NCBI GenBank assembly: GCA_038530575.1
Contig: JBCBCP010000027.1
Location: 1 to 40,843 of the forward strand
Reading direction: 5' to 3'
From: JBCBCP01 sp038530575
GTDB taxonomy: Bacteria > Pseudomonadota > Alphaproteobacteria > Rhodobacterales > Rhodobacteraceae
Length of the DNA: 40,843 nucleotides
Under the pieces are notes generated by a model. The model was not told the origin of the DNA and did not search any database. It worked only from the letters and a program-made list of their open reading frames with translations. Below, one piece after another: positions 1-11,198 of the stretch (its first letter is position 1; the number at the start of each line of letters is the position of its first letter). Position numbers and translations under genes: made by a program.

Positions 1-2
1 TT

Positions 3-3215
<3,213 letters not shown>

Positions 3216-3295
3216 GGACTGTGATCACACAGAGGGATGTCCGTCGCCCTGGGTGGGATGGGCCAACGACAGTTCACCGTGGGTCGCAGTTGTGA

Positions 3296-4063
3296 CTAAC
3301 GCAGTTTGAAGCCGTTACGTCTAAAGAGACGATCCACGGCCAGCTTTCTGGGATCGGTCGCGCCCTGTGCCGCAACGCTCAAGGCCAGTTGATCACCGCG
3401 ATCAAACACTCCGAAAACGTAGTGATAGCTGGAGCCATGGCGCGTTTTCTCCCGAATTACCCGAATCTCGTTCGAGAACTTGAATTTGCAGGACGAATGG
3501 CGCTGTGAGGTCCGATTGCGGCCTCCGCATATTGCGTTGTGTAGGCCCGCGCGCCCTTTCGGCGCAATCATACGCTGCATAATGACAAGCCCCATATCTA
3601 TTTCGATTGCGAACTGCTTGTCAGTGAGGATCTCTTTGTCAGTCGACGCACAGCTAAACGGGCTTTCCGAAATCACGAAAATGGAAAGGCCGGTATCGCA
3701 AAGGCGTAAGCTGGTCCCGGGGAGCTTCAGCGCTGCTTTCAGCGTGCGCGTGGCCCGCGTGAATTGTGTGCCGGACACCGACGCTGAAGCCGATTGCCTT
3801 GGCTTAACGGCGCTACGCGCAACGAGGTATCGCCCGTGCGCCCAACCTGTCCGCCCCGTCTGGTGCCTGACCTTTAGCCACTTGCCGGACCTCGACAGCA
3901 CTTTGGCCGACGTGCCGTGTTTCATTTCCATAATGATGGAATAAGAAGTAGCCGGACCTTTCCGCAGGTTGAGAAAGCCATCTCCTGGGCTGTTGATGTA
4001 CCGCGTTTCAGCAAACGCGGCGCCGGCCAGAAAAACCAAAAAACAGACTAAGAACCTGAACAT
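3296..4063 (-). CDS. Secreted bacterial SH3-domain protein
   Basis: The protein is about 255 residues. It starts with a clear signal peptide (hydrophobic FLVCFLVFLAG, then AFA before ETRY), so it should be periplasmic. Residues about 20-80 form a bacterial SH3 (SH3_3) domain, with the typical LNLRKGPATSYSII and GWAHGRYL segments. Such domains usually bind cell-wall peptides or other proteins. The remaining C-terminal part, rich in Arg, Lys and Cys, is not recognised. I chose the ATG at 4063 because it begins the signal peptide and follows a GGTGTG-like ribosome site; an upstream ATG at 4114 would only add an unlikely 17-residue leader. It converges on carB, and its base composition is lower in G+C than carB. 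The domain call is firm; the function is unknown. Confidence 0.75.
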   Translation of the reverse strand: MFRFLVCFLVFLAGAAFAETRYINSPGDGFLNLRKGPATSYSIIMEMKHGTSAKVLSRSGKWLKVRHQTGRTGWAHGRYLVARSAVKPRQSASASVSGTQFTRATRTLKAALKLPGTSLRLCDTGLSIFVISESPFSCASTDKEILTDKQFAIEIDMGLVIMQRMIAPKGRAGLHNAICGGRNRTSQRHSSCKFKFSNEIRVIREKTRHGSSYHYVFGVFDRGDQLALSVAAQGATDPRKLAVDRLFRRNGFKLR

Positions 4064-4433
4064 TTTCACACCAGACAAATTGCACACGCGACAACGCTCA
4101 TTCGGTTTGACCAAAAACGCAAGAGATTATGTCGCGCCTTGAGCATGCTGGCCAGCGGGCAACCGACGATGTGCTGCATGCACCTGCGCCAAGCACTGAT
4201 TTCGTTGTTACAGCGCTGTAGGTCAAAACGGGAAAAAATTGCGGCGCGCTGCTCTGCGTCGTGGCAAACAAGCCTGACACCGCCGAGGGCATACCCGTAT
4301 TGTGGTTGAAACTGCGCACTTAGGCGCCGGCTTGGCTGTGCACCAAAGGTGGAACGATACCCTAGCGAAATCGAACCGCTCGATTTTCCCTTGATCCCTC
4401 CCTGCCGCTTCGCTATCTGCCCGCACTCAGAGC
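4064..4433. other. Gap between SH3 gene and tRNA-Thr
   Basis: No convincing gene is present. The short minus-strand frames in this stretch show no recognisable motif, no good ribosome site and no protein-like composition. The promoter of the tRNA presumably lies in the last 60 bases, but I cannot name its boxes. Confidence 0.4.
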
Positions 4434-4509
4434 GCCGCTGTAGCTCAGATGGTAGAGCACGTCATTCGTAATGATGGGGTCGGGGGTTCGAGTCCCTTCA
4501 GCGGCACCA
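4434..4509 (+). tRNA. tRNA-Thr (CGU anticodon), CCA encoded
   Basis: The 76-base gene folds as a full cloverleaf. The acceptor stem GCCGCTG pairs with CAGCGGC, followed by discriminator A and an encoded CCA. The D arm is GCTC/GAGC. The anticodon stem CGTCA/TGATG carries the loop TTCGTAA, giving anticodon CGT (threonine, codon ACG). The T arm has the loop TTCGAGT. The acceptor stem is perfectly paired; the anticodon stem has one G-T pair and the T stem two. Confidence 0.95.
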
Positions 4510-5042
4510 ACAAAAATTCGGCTTTTCTAACGCTTTGTCTAAAGTGGCTTTCATTATGGAAGTGCTGTGGAAGAGGGCTTTGCAGGGCGGGATATCGTCA
4601 ACCTGGGAATTGCCGAGGTCAAACCCGATAATCCCTCTTGAGTGACCAGTCTCTGTACCGCAATCCTTGGGTATCTGCGACGTCTACAAGTGCTGAGATC
4701 TTCGGTGCCCGTCCACGATCACGTACACCTGGCGCGCTGACATGTCTTGTATGGCATCGCCAAAATGTCCGGGCATCTTCTTGCTGCTTCCACGTCTTCG
4801 AAGGAAGCCGGCCAATGTTTTGCGTTAAACATGAGGTCCGGCGGCACGCAGACAACGATAGGGCAGTATTCCTAAGCTTGCGCACGATGCTCCACCAGAT
4901 TTCCGACCCAGATCGGGAAAGCTTGATGGTCAAGCGCAGGGACATTCAAAGAACGCTGGCAACCGCGTTACAGTATGGGTTCATCTACGCGTCACCTGTC
5001 GACCTGTCATCTCCGCGCTCACGACACGGAGGCATTGCCAAA
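4510..5042. other. Gene-poor stretch downstream of tRNA-Thr
   Basis: About 530 bases without a credible gene. A 139-codon frame on the plus strand (4638-5057) and a 108-codon frame on the minus strand (4619-4945) overlap each other. Neither has a recognisable domain. On the minus strand, fragments in different frames (for example a VYVIVDGHRR stretch) look faintly protein-like but are broken by stops, so a decayed gene is possible but unproven. The composition is less GC-rich than the carB side. Confidence 0.35.
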
Positions 5043-5068
5043 TTGTCTATCTATTGATAGATAGACAA
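5043..5068. promoter_or_regulatory. Palindromic operator upstream of the cupin operon, probably TetR site
   Basis: A perfect inverted repeat with 12-base arms, TTGTCTATCTAT and ATAGATAGACAA, separated by TG. It ends about 78 bases before the cupin ATG. The same core (TCTATCTAT, 2 bases, then a TAG-TA right half) occurs at 7616-7634 just before the tetR gene that follows this operon. A palindrome shared by an operon and the adjacent regulator is the usual signature of a TetR-family autoregulated system. The link to this TetR is inferred. Confidence 0.7.
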
Positions 5069-5145
5069 CTTACCCGATGGTTGTGCTCTTTGCTGCGCAA
5101 GACCATCAAGGAGTAGATCCAACGCCAGCCAAACCAGGAGGCACT

Positions 5146-5814
5146 ATGGAACTTAACGCAAACTTTGACGCGCGGGTGGTGATGCATTCGGAAGATCTTG
5201 AGTGGGTTGCGTCTCCTATGGTGGGCGTGGACCGGCGCATGCTGGACCGCATCGGCGACGAAGTCGCGCGCGCGACAACCATCGTTCGCTACGCGCCTGG
5301 CAGTCACTTTTCCGAGCACACCCACACCGGCGGAGAAGAATTCATCGTCCTAGACGGCATCTTTCAGGACGAACACGGTGACTTTCCGGCCGGAACCTAC
5401 GTGCGCAATCCGCCCACGTCAGCCCACACGCCTCGTTCAGATAACGGCTGCACGATCTTTGTGAAACTTTGGCAATTCGAAATGGAAGACCGGAACCAGT
5501 TCCACAAATACATGGCCGAAGACCTCGGCGCACCGATAAACGGTGTCGCCACCGCACTTCTCCACAAGGATGCCCACGAAACGGTGACCTATAGCCATGT
5601 CGATCCCAGCAGGACCTTCGAAATCGACGACGCCGGCGGGATCGAACTCTTGGTCTTGTCCGGGAGCCTCACCGAAGGCGACGATGTCCTGCGCAAGGGT
5701 GGCTGGCTGCGGCTTCCCGCCGGGCAAAAGCTCTCTGCCACAGCGGGGGCCGAAGGCGCAAAAGTCTGGGTTAAAACCGGCCACCTCGTTCATGCCCGCG
5801 CACCAGTGGTCTGA
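5146..5814 (+). CDS. Bicupin, ChrR-like cupin domain protein
   Basis: This 222-residue cytoplasmic protein has a cupin barrel. The motif GSHFSEHTHTGGEE contains the metal-ligand pattern His58-x-His60 and Glu64/65, with His94 completing the site. The second half (residues about 120-220) resembles a second, degenerate cupin without the His pair. The fold and spacing resemble the ChrR/anti-ECF cupin group, but no zinc anti-sigma N-terminal domain is present, so a small-molecule enzyme or sensor role is as likely. The ATG at 5146 is supported by a strong AGGAGG site; an in-frame ATG at 5077 lacks one and would extend the protein almost back to the operator. It is the first gene of an operon with the SDR and amine oxidase (1-base overlap with the SDR). 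The substrate is unknown. Confidence 0.82.
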   Translation: MELNANFDARVVMHSEDLEWVASPMVGVDRRMLDRIGDEVARATTIVRYAPGSHFSEHTHTGGEEFIVLDGIFQDEHGDFPAGTYVRNPPTSAHTPRSDNGCTIFVKLWQFEMEDRNQFHKYMAEDLGAPINGVATALLHKDAHETVTYSHVDPSRTFEIDDAGGIELLVLSGSLTEGDDVLRKGGWLRLPAGQKLSATAGAEGAKVWVKTGHLVHARAPVV

Positions 5815-6497
5815 TGGCTGCTCGGAAACCACGCGTGATCGTCGCCGGTGCAGGTGCTGGCCTTGGTCAGGCGCTGCTCGCCCGCTGTCAAGCTGGTGGG
5901 TTCATCCCCGTCGGCCTGGGACGTAGCAAGCCCGACGCACCGGTCGGGGACTTCCATGCGCTCGATCTCTCTGACGAAGCCGCGATGCCCAAGACAATCG
6001 CCGGCATCATCAAACGGCACGGCGCACCCCGCGTTGTTATCCACAACGCAGCAGAGCTTGTGATCCGTCCCTTTGTGGATGCGGACCTAAGCGATTACCA
6101 GCGCACAAGGTCCTCCATGGTCCAATCGGCGATCCTGCTTGCACAGGCCACCATGCAACCCATGGTGCGCGCAGGTGGTGGCGCGTTCATCGTCTCAGGG
6201 GCGACCGCGTCCGTGCGCGGCGGTGCACGGTTTTCTGCCTTTGCCAGAGCGAAGTATGCCCTGCGCGGCCTGACCCAGTCGCTCGCGCGGGAGTCCAAAC
6301 CCGCGAGCGTCCATGTGAGCCACGTTATCCTTGATGATATCATCGACACCGCCCGCTCGCGCGGGCTTCACAGCCTCGATCCTATGAAAATGATGCGACC
6401 CGACGACATTGCGGAAGTCTATTGGCACCTCGCCCATCAGCCCACATCCACCTGGACACAAGAACTGGACCTGCGTCCAGCTTCAGAAGGCTTCTGA
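5814..6497 (+). CDS. Short-chain dehydrogenase/reductase with Phe for catalytic Tyr
   Basis: This 227-residue Rossmann-fold protein of the SDR superfamily is expected to use NAD(P). The N-terminal cofactor loop is VAGAGAGLG (residues 10-18), and HNAA (77-80) matches the usual NAG/NNAG motif. The catalytic YxxxK is replaced by Phe143-ARA-Lys147, and the usual Ser about 13 residues before it is Ala130, within GATASVRGG. From memory, a clade with FTGATAS...AF(A/S)xAK motifs is known, so this may be a family trait rather than a local mutation. Catalysis must then differ from classical SDRs, or the protein may be non-enzymatic. The ATG overlaps the cupin stop by one base (TGATG), and the amine oxidase starts 3 bases after its stop, so the three are probably made together. 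Confidence 0.85.
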   Translation: MAARKPRVIVAGAGAGLGQALLARCQAGGFIPVGLGRSKPDAPVGDFHALDLSDEAAMPKTIAGIIKRHGAPRVVIHNAAELVIRPFVDADLSDYQRTRSSMVQSAILLAQATMQPMVRAGGGAFIVSGATASVRGGARFSAFARAKYALRGLTQSLARESKPASVHVSHVILDDIIDTARSRGLHSLDPMKMMRPDDIAEVYWHLAHQPTSTWTQELDLRPASEGF

Positions 6498-6500
6498 GCT

Positions 6501-7565
6501 ATGAAAACCTTGATTATCGGGGGCGGGCTATCCGGCCTGTATCTCGCGGAGCGCCTTGAGGACGCAGGGCAAGACTATCACTTGCTCGAGGCCCGTGATC
6601 GCTTTGGCGGGCGTATCATGACCCAAAGCGTGGGCGAAGGGACCTTCGATATGGGGCCTGCCTGGTTCTGGCCCGGTCAGCCGCGCATCGCGTCGTTGAT
6701 CGCTCGACTGGGACCGAAGACATTCGACCAGTTTGCGAAGGGTGACCTGAGCTATGAGGACGAAGGTGGCCGCGTGCAGCGCAGCTACGGCTTTGCCTCC
6801 ATGGAAGGGTCCTTGCGGCTCGAAGGTGGCCTGTCCCGTCTGACCGATGCGCTCGTGTCCCGGATCCCCGAAAGCCGCCGAAGCCTCAACGCCGAGGTCG
6901 CTAGCCTTGAGAGGGCCGGCGGGACGTGCCGGGCAACTTTGCACGATGGCACCGTGATCGAGGCTGCCCGCGTTGTGCTTGCCCTGCCCCCCCGCATCGC
7001 CGCCGGGCTCAATTTTGCGAGCGCACTGCCTACGCAGGCAATACAGGCCATGGCTAACGTACCCACCTGGATGGCAGGTCAGGCCAAGGCTGTTGCGGTC
7101 TATGACAGGCCGTTCTGGCGTGAAGCCGGGCTGTCCGGTGACGCCATGAGCCGCCGCGGTCCCATGGTCGAAATCCACGACGCCTCTCCGGCGGAGGGCG
7201 GTCCGTTCGCGCTCTTCGGGTTCATCGGCGTGCCGCCTGCGTCTCGTGCCGATGTTGCGCGCCTAAAACATGCGGTAAAGGAACAGCTCGTGCGCCTCTT
7301 TGGGTCCGAAGCAGCAACCCCGCGCGAGCTCTTTATCAAGGACTGGGCCTACGATCCGCTCACTGCGACGGCCGCGGACGCACAACCCCAATACAGCCAC
7401 CCCGCTTACGGGTTGCCCATGGCCTTGCGCGGTCTCTGGGACGGCAACCTGATCTTTGCTGGAACCGAGGTGGCGCATCACTTTGGGGGCTATATCGAGG
7501 GCGCATTGGAGGCCGCCGAAGCTGCTCTCGCACACCTAACTCCGAAAAAAACCGCCAGCCTCTAA
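6501..7565 (+). CDS. FAD-dependent amine oxidase family protein
   Basis: The 354-residue flavoprotein starts with the FAD-binding motif LIIGGGLSGLYLAERL, an acidic strand end (LLEARD) and RFGGRI, which is the RxGGR signature of monoamine oxidase-like enzymes. The C-terminal segment with FAGTEVAHHFGGYIEGALEA is the conserved FAD-contacting end. At 354 residues it is shorter than typical MAOs (about 450), with a reduced substrate domain in the middle. No signal peptide is seen, so it is cytoplasmic. It is the last gene of the cupin-SDR operon, which suggests a small oxidative catabolic or detoxification pathway controlled by the TetR gene downstream. The substrate, amine or otherwise, cannot be told from sequence. 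Confidence 0.87.
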   Translation: MKTLIIGGGLSGLYLAERLEDAGQDYHLLEARDRFGGRIMTQSVGEGTFDMGPAWFWPGQPRIASLIARLGPKTFDQFAKGDLSYEDEGGRVQRSYGFASMEGSLRLEGGLSRLTDALVSRIPESRRSLNAEVASLERAGGTCRATLHDGTVIEAARVVLALPPRIAAGLNFASALPTQAIQAMANVPTWMAGQAKAVAVYDRPFWREAGLSGDAMSRRGPMVEIHDASPAEGGPFALFGFIGVPPASRADVARLKHAVKEQLVRLFGSEAATPRELFIKDWAYDPLTATAADAQPQYSHPAYGLPMALRGLWDGNLIFAGTEVAHHFGGYIEGALEAAEAALAHLTPKKTASL

Positions 7566-7615
7566 CGGGCGGGATCGACACAGGGACCGAGACCACATTG
7601 ACCCTTCAGCCACTT

Positions 7616-7634
7616 TCTATCTATCAGTAGGTAA
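7616..7634. promoter_or_regulatory. Second TetR-type operator, in front of tetR
   Basis: TCTATCTAT, then CA, then GTAGGTAAC matches the left arm of the 5043-5068 palindrome exactly over nine bases. The right arm matches with substitutions. It lies about 28 bases before the tetR ATG, where binding would block transcription. The right arm is imperfect, so this may be a weaker, autoregulatory site. Confidence 0.6.
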
Positions 7635-7661
7635 CTCCTGCTCAGGACTTAGGATTTTGCG

Positions 7662-8165
7662 ATGTCTAACCGACGCGACGCCATTTTGGACGTGGCCGAA
7701 AGGCTCATCCGCACAAACGGGTACAGCGGGTTTTCCTTTCGTGAAGTCGCAAATGAAGTCGGCATCAAATCTGCAAGTGTTCACTATCACTTTCCGACCA
7801 AACCGGATCTCGCCGCTGCTGTGGCTAGAAGGTATCGGGAGCGTTTTGCGGACGCGCTTGAGGACGCGGAAAGGCACGGCGCCGGTCGTGTCCAAGCCTG
7901 GCGTGATCTATTTCACAAGGCGCTCAAACAAGATGGGCTGATGTGCTTGTGTGGGATATTGGCAGCGGAAGGTGATAGCCTGCCTGCAGATGTCGCAACG
8001 GAAGCGCATGCATTCCTTGAGTTCGGCATCGCTTCTTTGGATGAGGTCGCACCGGGTCGTGGCGTACAGATCTTGTCGCAACTCGAAGGAGCAATGCTGA
8101 TCGCCCGCTCTGCCGGAAACCCCAGCGTTTTCGTAGCAGCGACGGGCGAACTTGCCACAAGCTAG
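7662..8165 (+). CDS. TetR/AcrR family transcriptional regulator
   Basis: This 167-residue regulator has a classical TetR N-terminal DNA-binding domain at about residues 5-52 (AILDVAERLIRTNGYSGFSFREVA, then SVHYHFPTKPDLAAAV, the family's conserved YYHF-like turn). The remaining helices form a ligand-binding domain that is slightly shorter than usual (the family is mostly 185-220). The Cys pair in LMCLCGIL could take part in sensing, but this is a guess. An AGGA ribosome site precedes the ATG. It lies directly behind the cupin-SDR-amine oxidase operon, and palindromes stand before both units, so it most likely represses that operon and itself. Confidence 0.9.
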   Translation: MSNRRDAILDVAERLIRTNGYSGFSFREVANEVGIKSASVHYHFPTKPDLAAAVARRYRERFADALEDAERHGAGRVQAWRDLFHKALKQDGLMCLCGILAAEGDSLPADVATEAHAFLEFGIASLDEVAPGRGVQILSQLEGAMLIARSAGNPSVFVAATGELATS

Positions 8166-8662
8166 ACGCAGCCTGTATCGACGCACATTTGCTGCGGGAC
8201 TTCGAATAAGCTCGCAGACGCGTGCGCTGCACGTCCGGCAGGTCATCACATGCATTTGGTGCTCCGAAGTCTATTCTGGGCGCAGAAACGGTTTGCAAAG
8301 ATAAGGGGCACGTCACCACAAAAGAGTAACGAGCCACGCTGCAACAGTGCATCCGCGGAGCTCAATCCGTGGTTCTGGAACGTAAGGTCAGTCAAAGCGA
8401 AACGCGCAAGCATATCCAACCAGATCCGCACCATATGCCCAGGTCGAACGTATGTCTTGCCTTGGGTCACTGTCCGCAGGCGCGCCTGTCGCAGTGCCCG
8501 GACCGGCCAAGAACACGCACGCTTATATGCATAAAACAGACCGACCGTGCCGCCGGAGTGTTTTCTTAATGCTTTGGCGACGCAAACCCGACGAAGGGTT
8601 GCCGGTGCGCTCAATTCTTCTAGTCTCTCCCCGGTTTTATCACGTAGAGCCCCGAAATCCCG
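8166..8662. other. About 500 bases with no recognised gene
   Basis: No credible gene is seen. A long minus-strand frame (8246-8818) crosses this gap but begins inside the next gene and resembles no family I know. Plus-strand frames are short and rich in Arg and Ser. The stretch is lower in G+C than the flanks and, like 4510-5042, may be remnant or acquired DNA. The promoter of the following oxidoreductase should lie near its right end. Confidence 0.35.
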
Positions 8663-9889
8663 ATGACCAAAAATGAAACCGTGGCCATCCTTGGCGCGGG
8701 TCTTCAAGGCGCTTTGTGTGCTCTTGAACTCGCCGAACGCGGCTGCAACATCGTGTTGTTTGATCAGAACGACACGGCGCTCTCCGAAGCGAGTCTGCAC
8801 AACGAGGGGAAAGTTCACCTTGGCTACATTTATACCAATGACGACCTGAACCGCACAGCAAAGCTTATGGCGATGAATGCGACGTTGTTTACACCCTACC
8901 TGGCGCGCTGGATGCCTGAAGACGCGCTGACCACGTCCGCGTCTTCACCTTTTGTCTACCTCGTCATGAAGGACAGCCTGCTGGATCCGGACACGCTTGA
9001 GGCAAAATACGCGATTGTCGACGAGATGGTCGCGGACGGGTTGCGCCAGCCGGGTCATGCGTATTTTGGCGACACGGAGATCACGCGGACGCACCGGCTG
9101 CCAAAATCACAGTGGGAGGGTATCTACAACGAAGCGCTGGTTGCAGCCGCCTTCCAGACGCCGGAACGATCCGTGCATCTGCCCATCATGGCCGCCGGTA
9201 TCCGCGCTGCGCTGCAAGATCATCCGCGCATCACCTGCCGCTGGAATGCCCGCATTACGGCCGTGTCGCGCGCGTCGACAGGCTACATAGTGCATCTGGA
9301 GGAGGGCGACGCAGAGCGTGGATTTGGCCACGTGATCAATGCCCTGTGGGGCAACCGGCTGAAGATCGACGAAACGCTGGGCATCCAGACGGACAGGCCG
9401 TTTCTGCTCCGCCGGAAGGTTGCCAGCTATGTAACAACTCCTGATCCGGCGCGCATTTTGCCGTCCGCAACAATGGTTTTGGGCGGGTTTGGTGACGTTG
9501 TCGGCTATCCCGACGGTCGACACTACCTCAGCTGGTATCCAACGGGCTGCATCGACCGCACCGATCGCATAGATGTGCCTGAAACGTGGTTCCATCCGCT
9601 TTGCGACGAAGAGGCTGCCGAGGTGTTCAACGCCTCCATCGATGCCTTGGACCAGCGGGTATTTGGCGTGCGCACAATGGTCGATGAGGCATCGACCCCG
9701 TCCATGAATCCGGGGATCATTTTTACCTGGGGCTGCGGCGACGTCGATGATCTTGACAGCGAGTTGCACCAGCGTTTCGACGTTGGCCCGAACACCCATT
9801 GGGGCAGTTACCATTCGGTAGACACCGGCAAGCTGTCATTGGCCCCGCATTTCGCCATCATGACCGCTGACAGGATCGCGCCGAAATGA
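8663..9889 (+). CDS. FAD-dependent oxidoreductase (DAO-like) linked to a glycosyltransferase
   Basis: The 408-residue flavoprotein opens with VAILGAGLQGALCALEL, the GxGxxG dinucleotide-binding fold, followed by an acidic residue in LFDQND. The stretch HNEGKVHLGYIYTNDD is characteristic of a DAO-type group found near polysaccharide and glycosyltransferase genes. No signal peptide or membrane segment is visible. Its stop overlaps the next gene's start by four bases (ATGA), so the two are translationally coupled. An oxidation step on a sugar or sugar-linked amine is a reasonable inference from context, not something shown by the sequence. Confidence 0.82.
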   Translation: MTKNETVAILGAGLQGALCALELAERGCNIVLFDQNDTALSEASLHNEGKVHLGYIYTNDDLNRTAKLMAMNATLFTPYLARWMPEDALTTSASSPFVYLVMKDSLLDPDTLEAKYAIVDEMVADGLRQPGHAYFGDTEITRTHRLPKSQWEGIYNEALVAAAFQTPERSVHLPIMAAGIRAALQDHPRITCRWNARITAVSRASTGYIVHLEEGDAERGFGHVINALWGNRLKIDETLGIQTDRPFLLRRKVASYVTTPDPARILPSATMVLGGFGDVVGYPDGRHYLSWYPTGCIDRTDRIDVPETWFHPLCDEEAAEVFNASIDALDQRVFGVRTMVDEASTPSMNPGIIFTWGCGDVDDLDSELHQRFDVGPNTHWGSYHSVDTGKLSLAPHFAIMTADRIAPK

Positions 9890-11190
9890 GCGCGGATGTC
9901 ACCATCTGCATTCCGGCCTACAAGTCAGCCGGCTTTGTCGGCAAAGCAATTGAAAGCGTTCTGGGGCAAAGCTACGGCGATCTGAAACTGCTGATTTCGG
10001 TTGAGCCGACAGATGACGGCACCGAGGATGTCTGCCGGGCCTATGAGCGTGACAAACGGGTGACGGTGCGGGTCAATCCGGAACGCCTCGGCTGGGTCGG
10101 CAATTCCAATGCCTGCCTTGACTGGGTCGACACGCCGTTCATGGCATTCTGTTTTCACGACGACTGGTATGCGCCGGACTACGTCAAGGAAACCCGCGCC
10201 GCGCTTCTTAGCGACCCGGGCGCTGCCAGCGCGTTCTGCCAGATGCAGATGCACGGCGAGCGAACCGATGTGATGCGGCTGGCCGATATCGAGGGCACCG
10301 CTTTCGAGCGCGCGCTATTCTTTCTGTGCACCCATCAGGCTTCGGTATCGCTCAAGGCCATGACCCGCATGAGTGGCGGCCCGGAACAAGTGCGCCTGCG
10401 CCCCATTGGCCCGATGGGGTACCAGGGAAACGTGATTGCATCGCTCGAGTTCAGTCTTTGTGGAACGACGCGGATCGTGGACAAGGTGCTGTATCACAAG
10501 ATCGTTTCGGACGACACGCAAACCGCCGATTGGCGCCGCACCGGGGCGGAGGCCCTGGCCGTGCTGGACGCGCAGGCGCGCGCAGCGATGTTGAACATTA
10601 TTGCCAAGGCAGACCTGAATAACGCCGAAAAGCTGACCCTGTCGCGGGTCATTCTGGCGCGGGCTCTGCTGGGTGGGCACGATGGTCCGGAAGCGTTGGA
10701 AACACTGGAAGAAGACGCTTTGAACAGCGCGGCGCTTACGGCGCTGGCTCAGGAAGGGGTCGTCGCTGAAGGCGCACCCGCACAGGACGAGGCCGGACTT
10801 GCAAACGCGCAGCTTGCCGATCTGTCGGCCAGACGCGCCCGTCAATACGTTCATGCGAAGGACGCGCACGGCGCCATGCTCTACGCGCGGCACTCTCTGC
10901 GTATGGACCCGGGCAACACAGACGCGCAGCTGGCAGAAGCAACGGCGCGGCTTCAACAGGCGCGGACCACGCCCGACGAGCACTTGCGCGCCGCAATGAA
11001 GTCAGCCCGGGTCGTGACAGATGCCGACCCGAGCAACGCGCGAGCGTGGTGGGTCATGGCTCAGGTCGCCCGGCGGCAGGGCAGGCCCGAGCCCGCATTG
11101 CGCTTTGCCCGCCGCGCACGGGCCGGCTGGTCAGGACAGACCGATCAGATCGACCGCTTCATTGCGGCGCTCGAACGCAGCGACGCTTAA
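9886..11190 (+). CDS. Family 2 glycosyltransferase with helical repeat C-terminus
   Basis: This 434-residue protein has a GT-A (GT2) domain in roughly its first 215 residues. VTICIPAYKSAGFVGKAIES starts the nucleotide-sugar fold, and FHDDWYAPDY carries the DxD-like acidic metal site. The C-terminal half (about 225-434) is Ala-rich and helical, with TPR-like stretches (ARQYVHAKDAHGAMLYARHS, then ARAWWVMAQVARRQGRPEPA), probably a protein-binding solenoid. It is translationally coupled to the FAD oxidoreductase, so the pair probably modifies an envelope polysaccharide or glycoconjugate. The sugar and acceptor are unknown. Confidence 0.85.
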   Translation: MSADVTICIPAYKSAGFVGKAIESVLGQSYGDLKLLISVEPTDDGTEDVCRAYERDKRVTVRVNPERLGWVGNSNACLDWVDTPFMAFCFHDDWYAPDYVKETRAALLSDPGAASAFCQMQMHGERTDVMRLADIEGTAFERALFFLCTHQASVSLKAMTRMSGGPEQVRLRPIGPMGYQGNVIASLEFSLCGTTRIVDKVLYHKIVSDDTQTADWRRTGAEALAVLDAQARAAMLNIIAKADLNNAEKLTLSRVILARALLGGHDGPEALETLEEDALNSAALTALAQEGVVAEGAPAQDEAGLANAQLADLSARRARQYVHAKDAHGAMLYARHSLRMDPGNTDAQLAEATARLQQARTTPDEHLRAAMKSARVVTDADPSNARAWWVMAQVARRQGRPEPALRFARRARAGWSGQTDQIDRFIAALERSDA

Positions 11191-11198
11191 GCCGCGCG

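Noticed and set aside
3220..3229. TGTGATCACA, resembling a CRP half-site pair, just after carB
   Set aside because: It lies between two convergent genes with no promoter to control and lacks the 6-base spacer of real CRP sites. Chance is likely.
4619..4945. 108-codon minus-strand frame and nearby protein-like fragments after tRNA-Thr
   Set aside because: The fragments are in different frames with stops, no domain is recognised, and the frame overlaps an equally long plus-strand frame. It is not good enough to call a pseudogene.
8246..8818. 190-codon minus-strand frame across the gap before the FAD oxidoreductase
   Set aside because: It begins inside the oxidoreductase gene antisense, has no ribosome site and no recognised motif.
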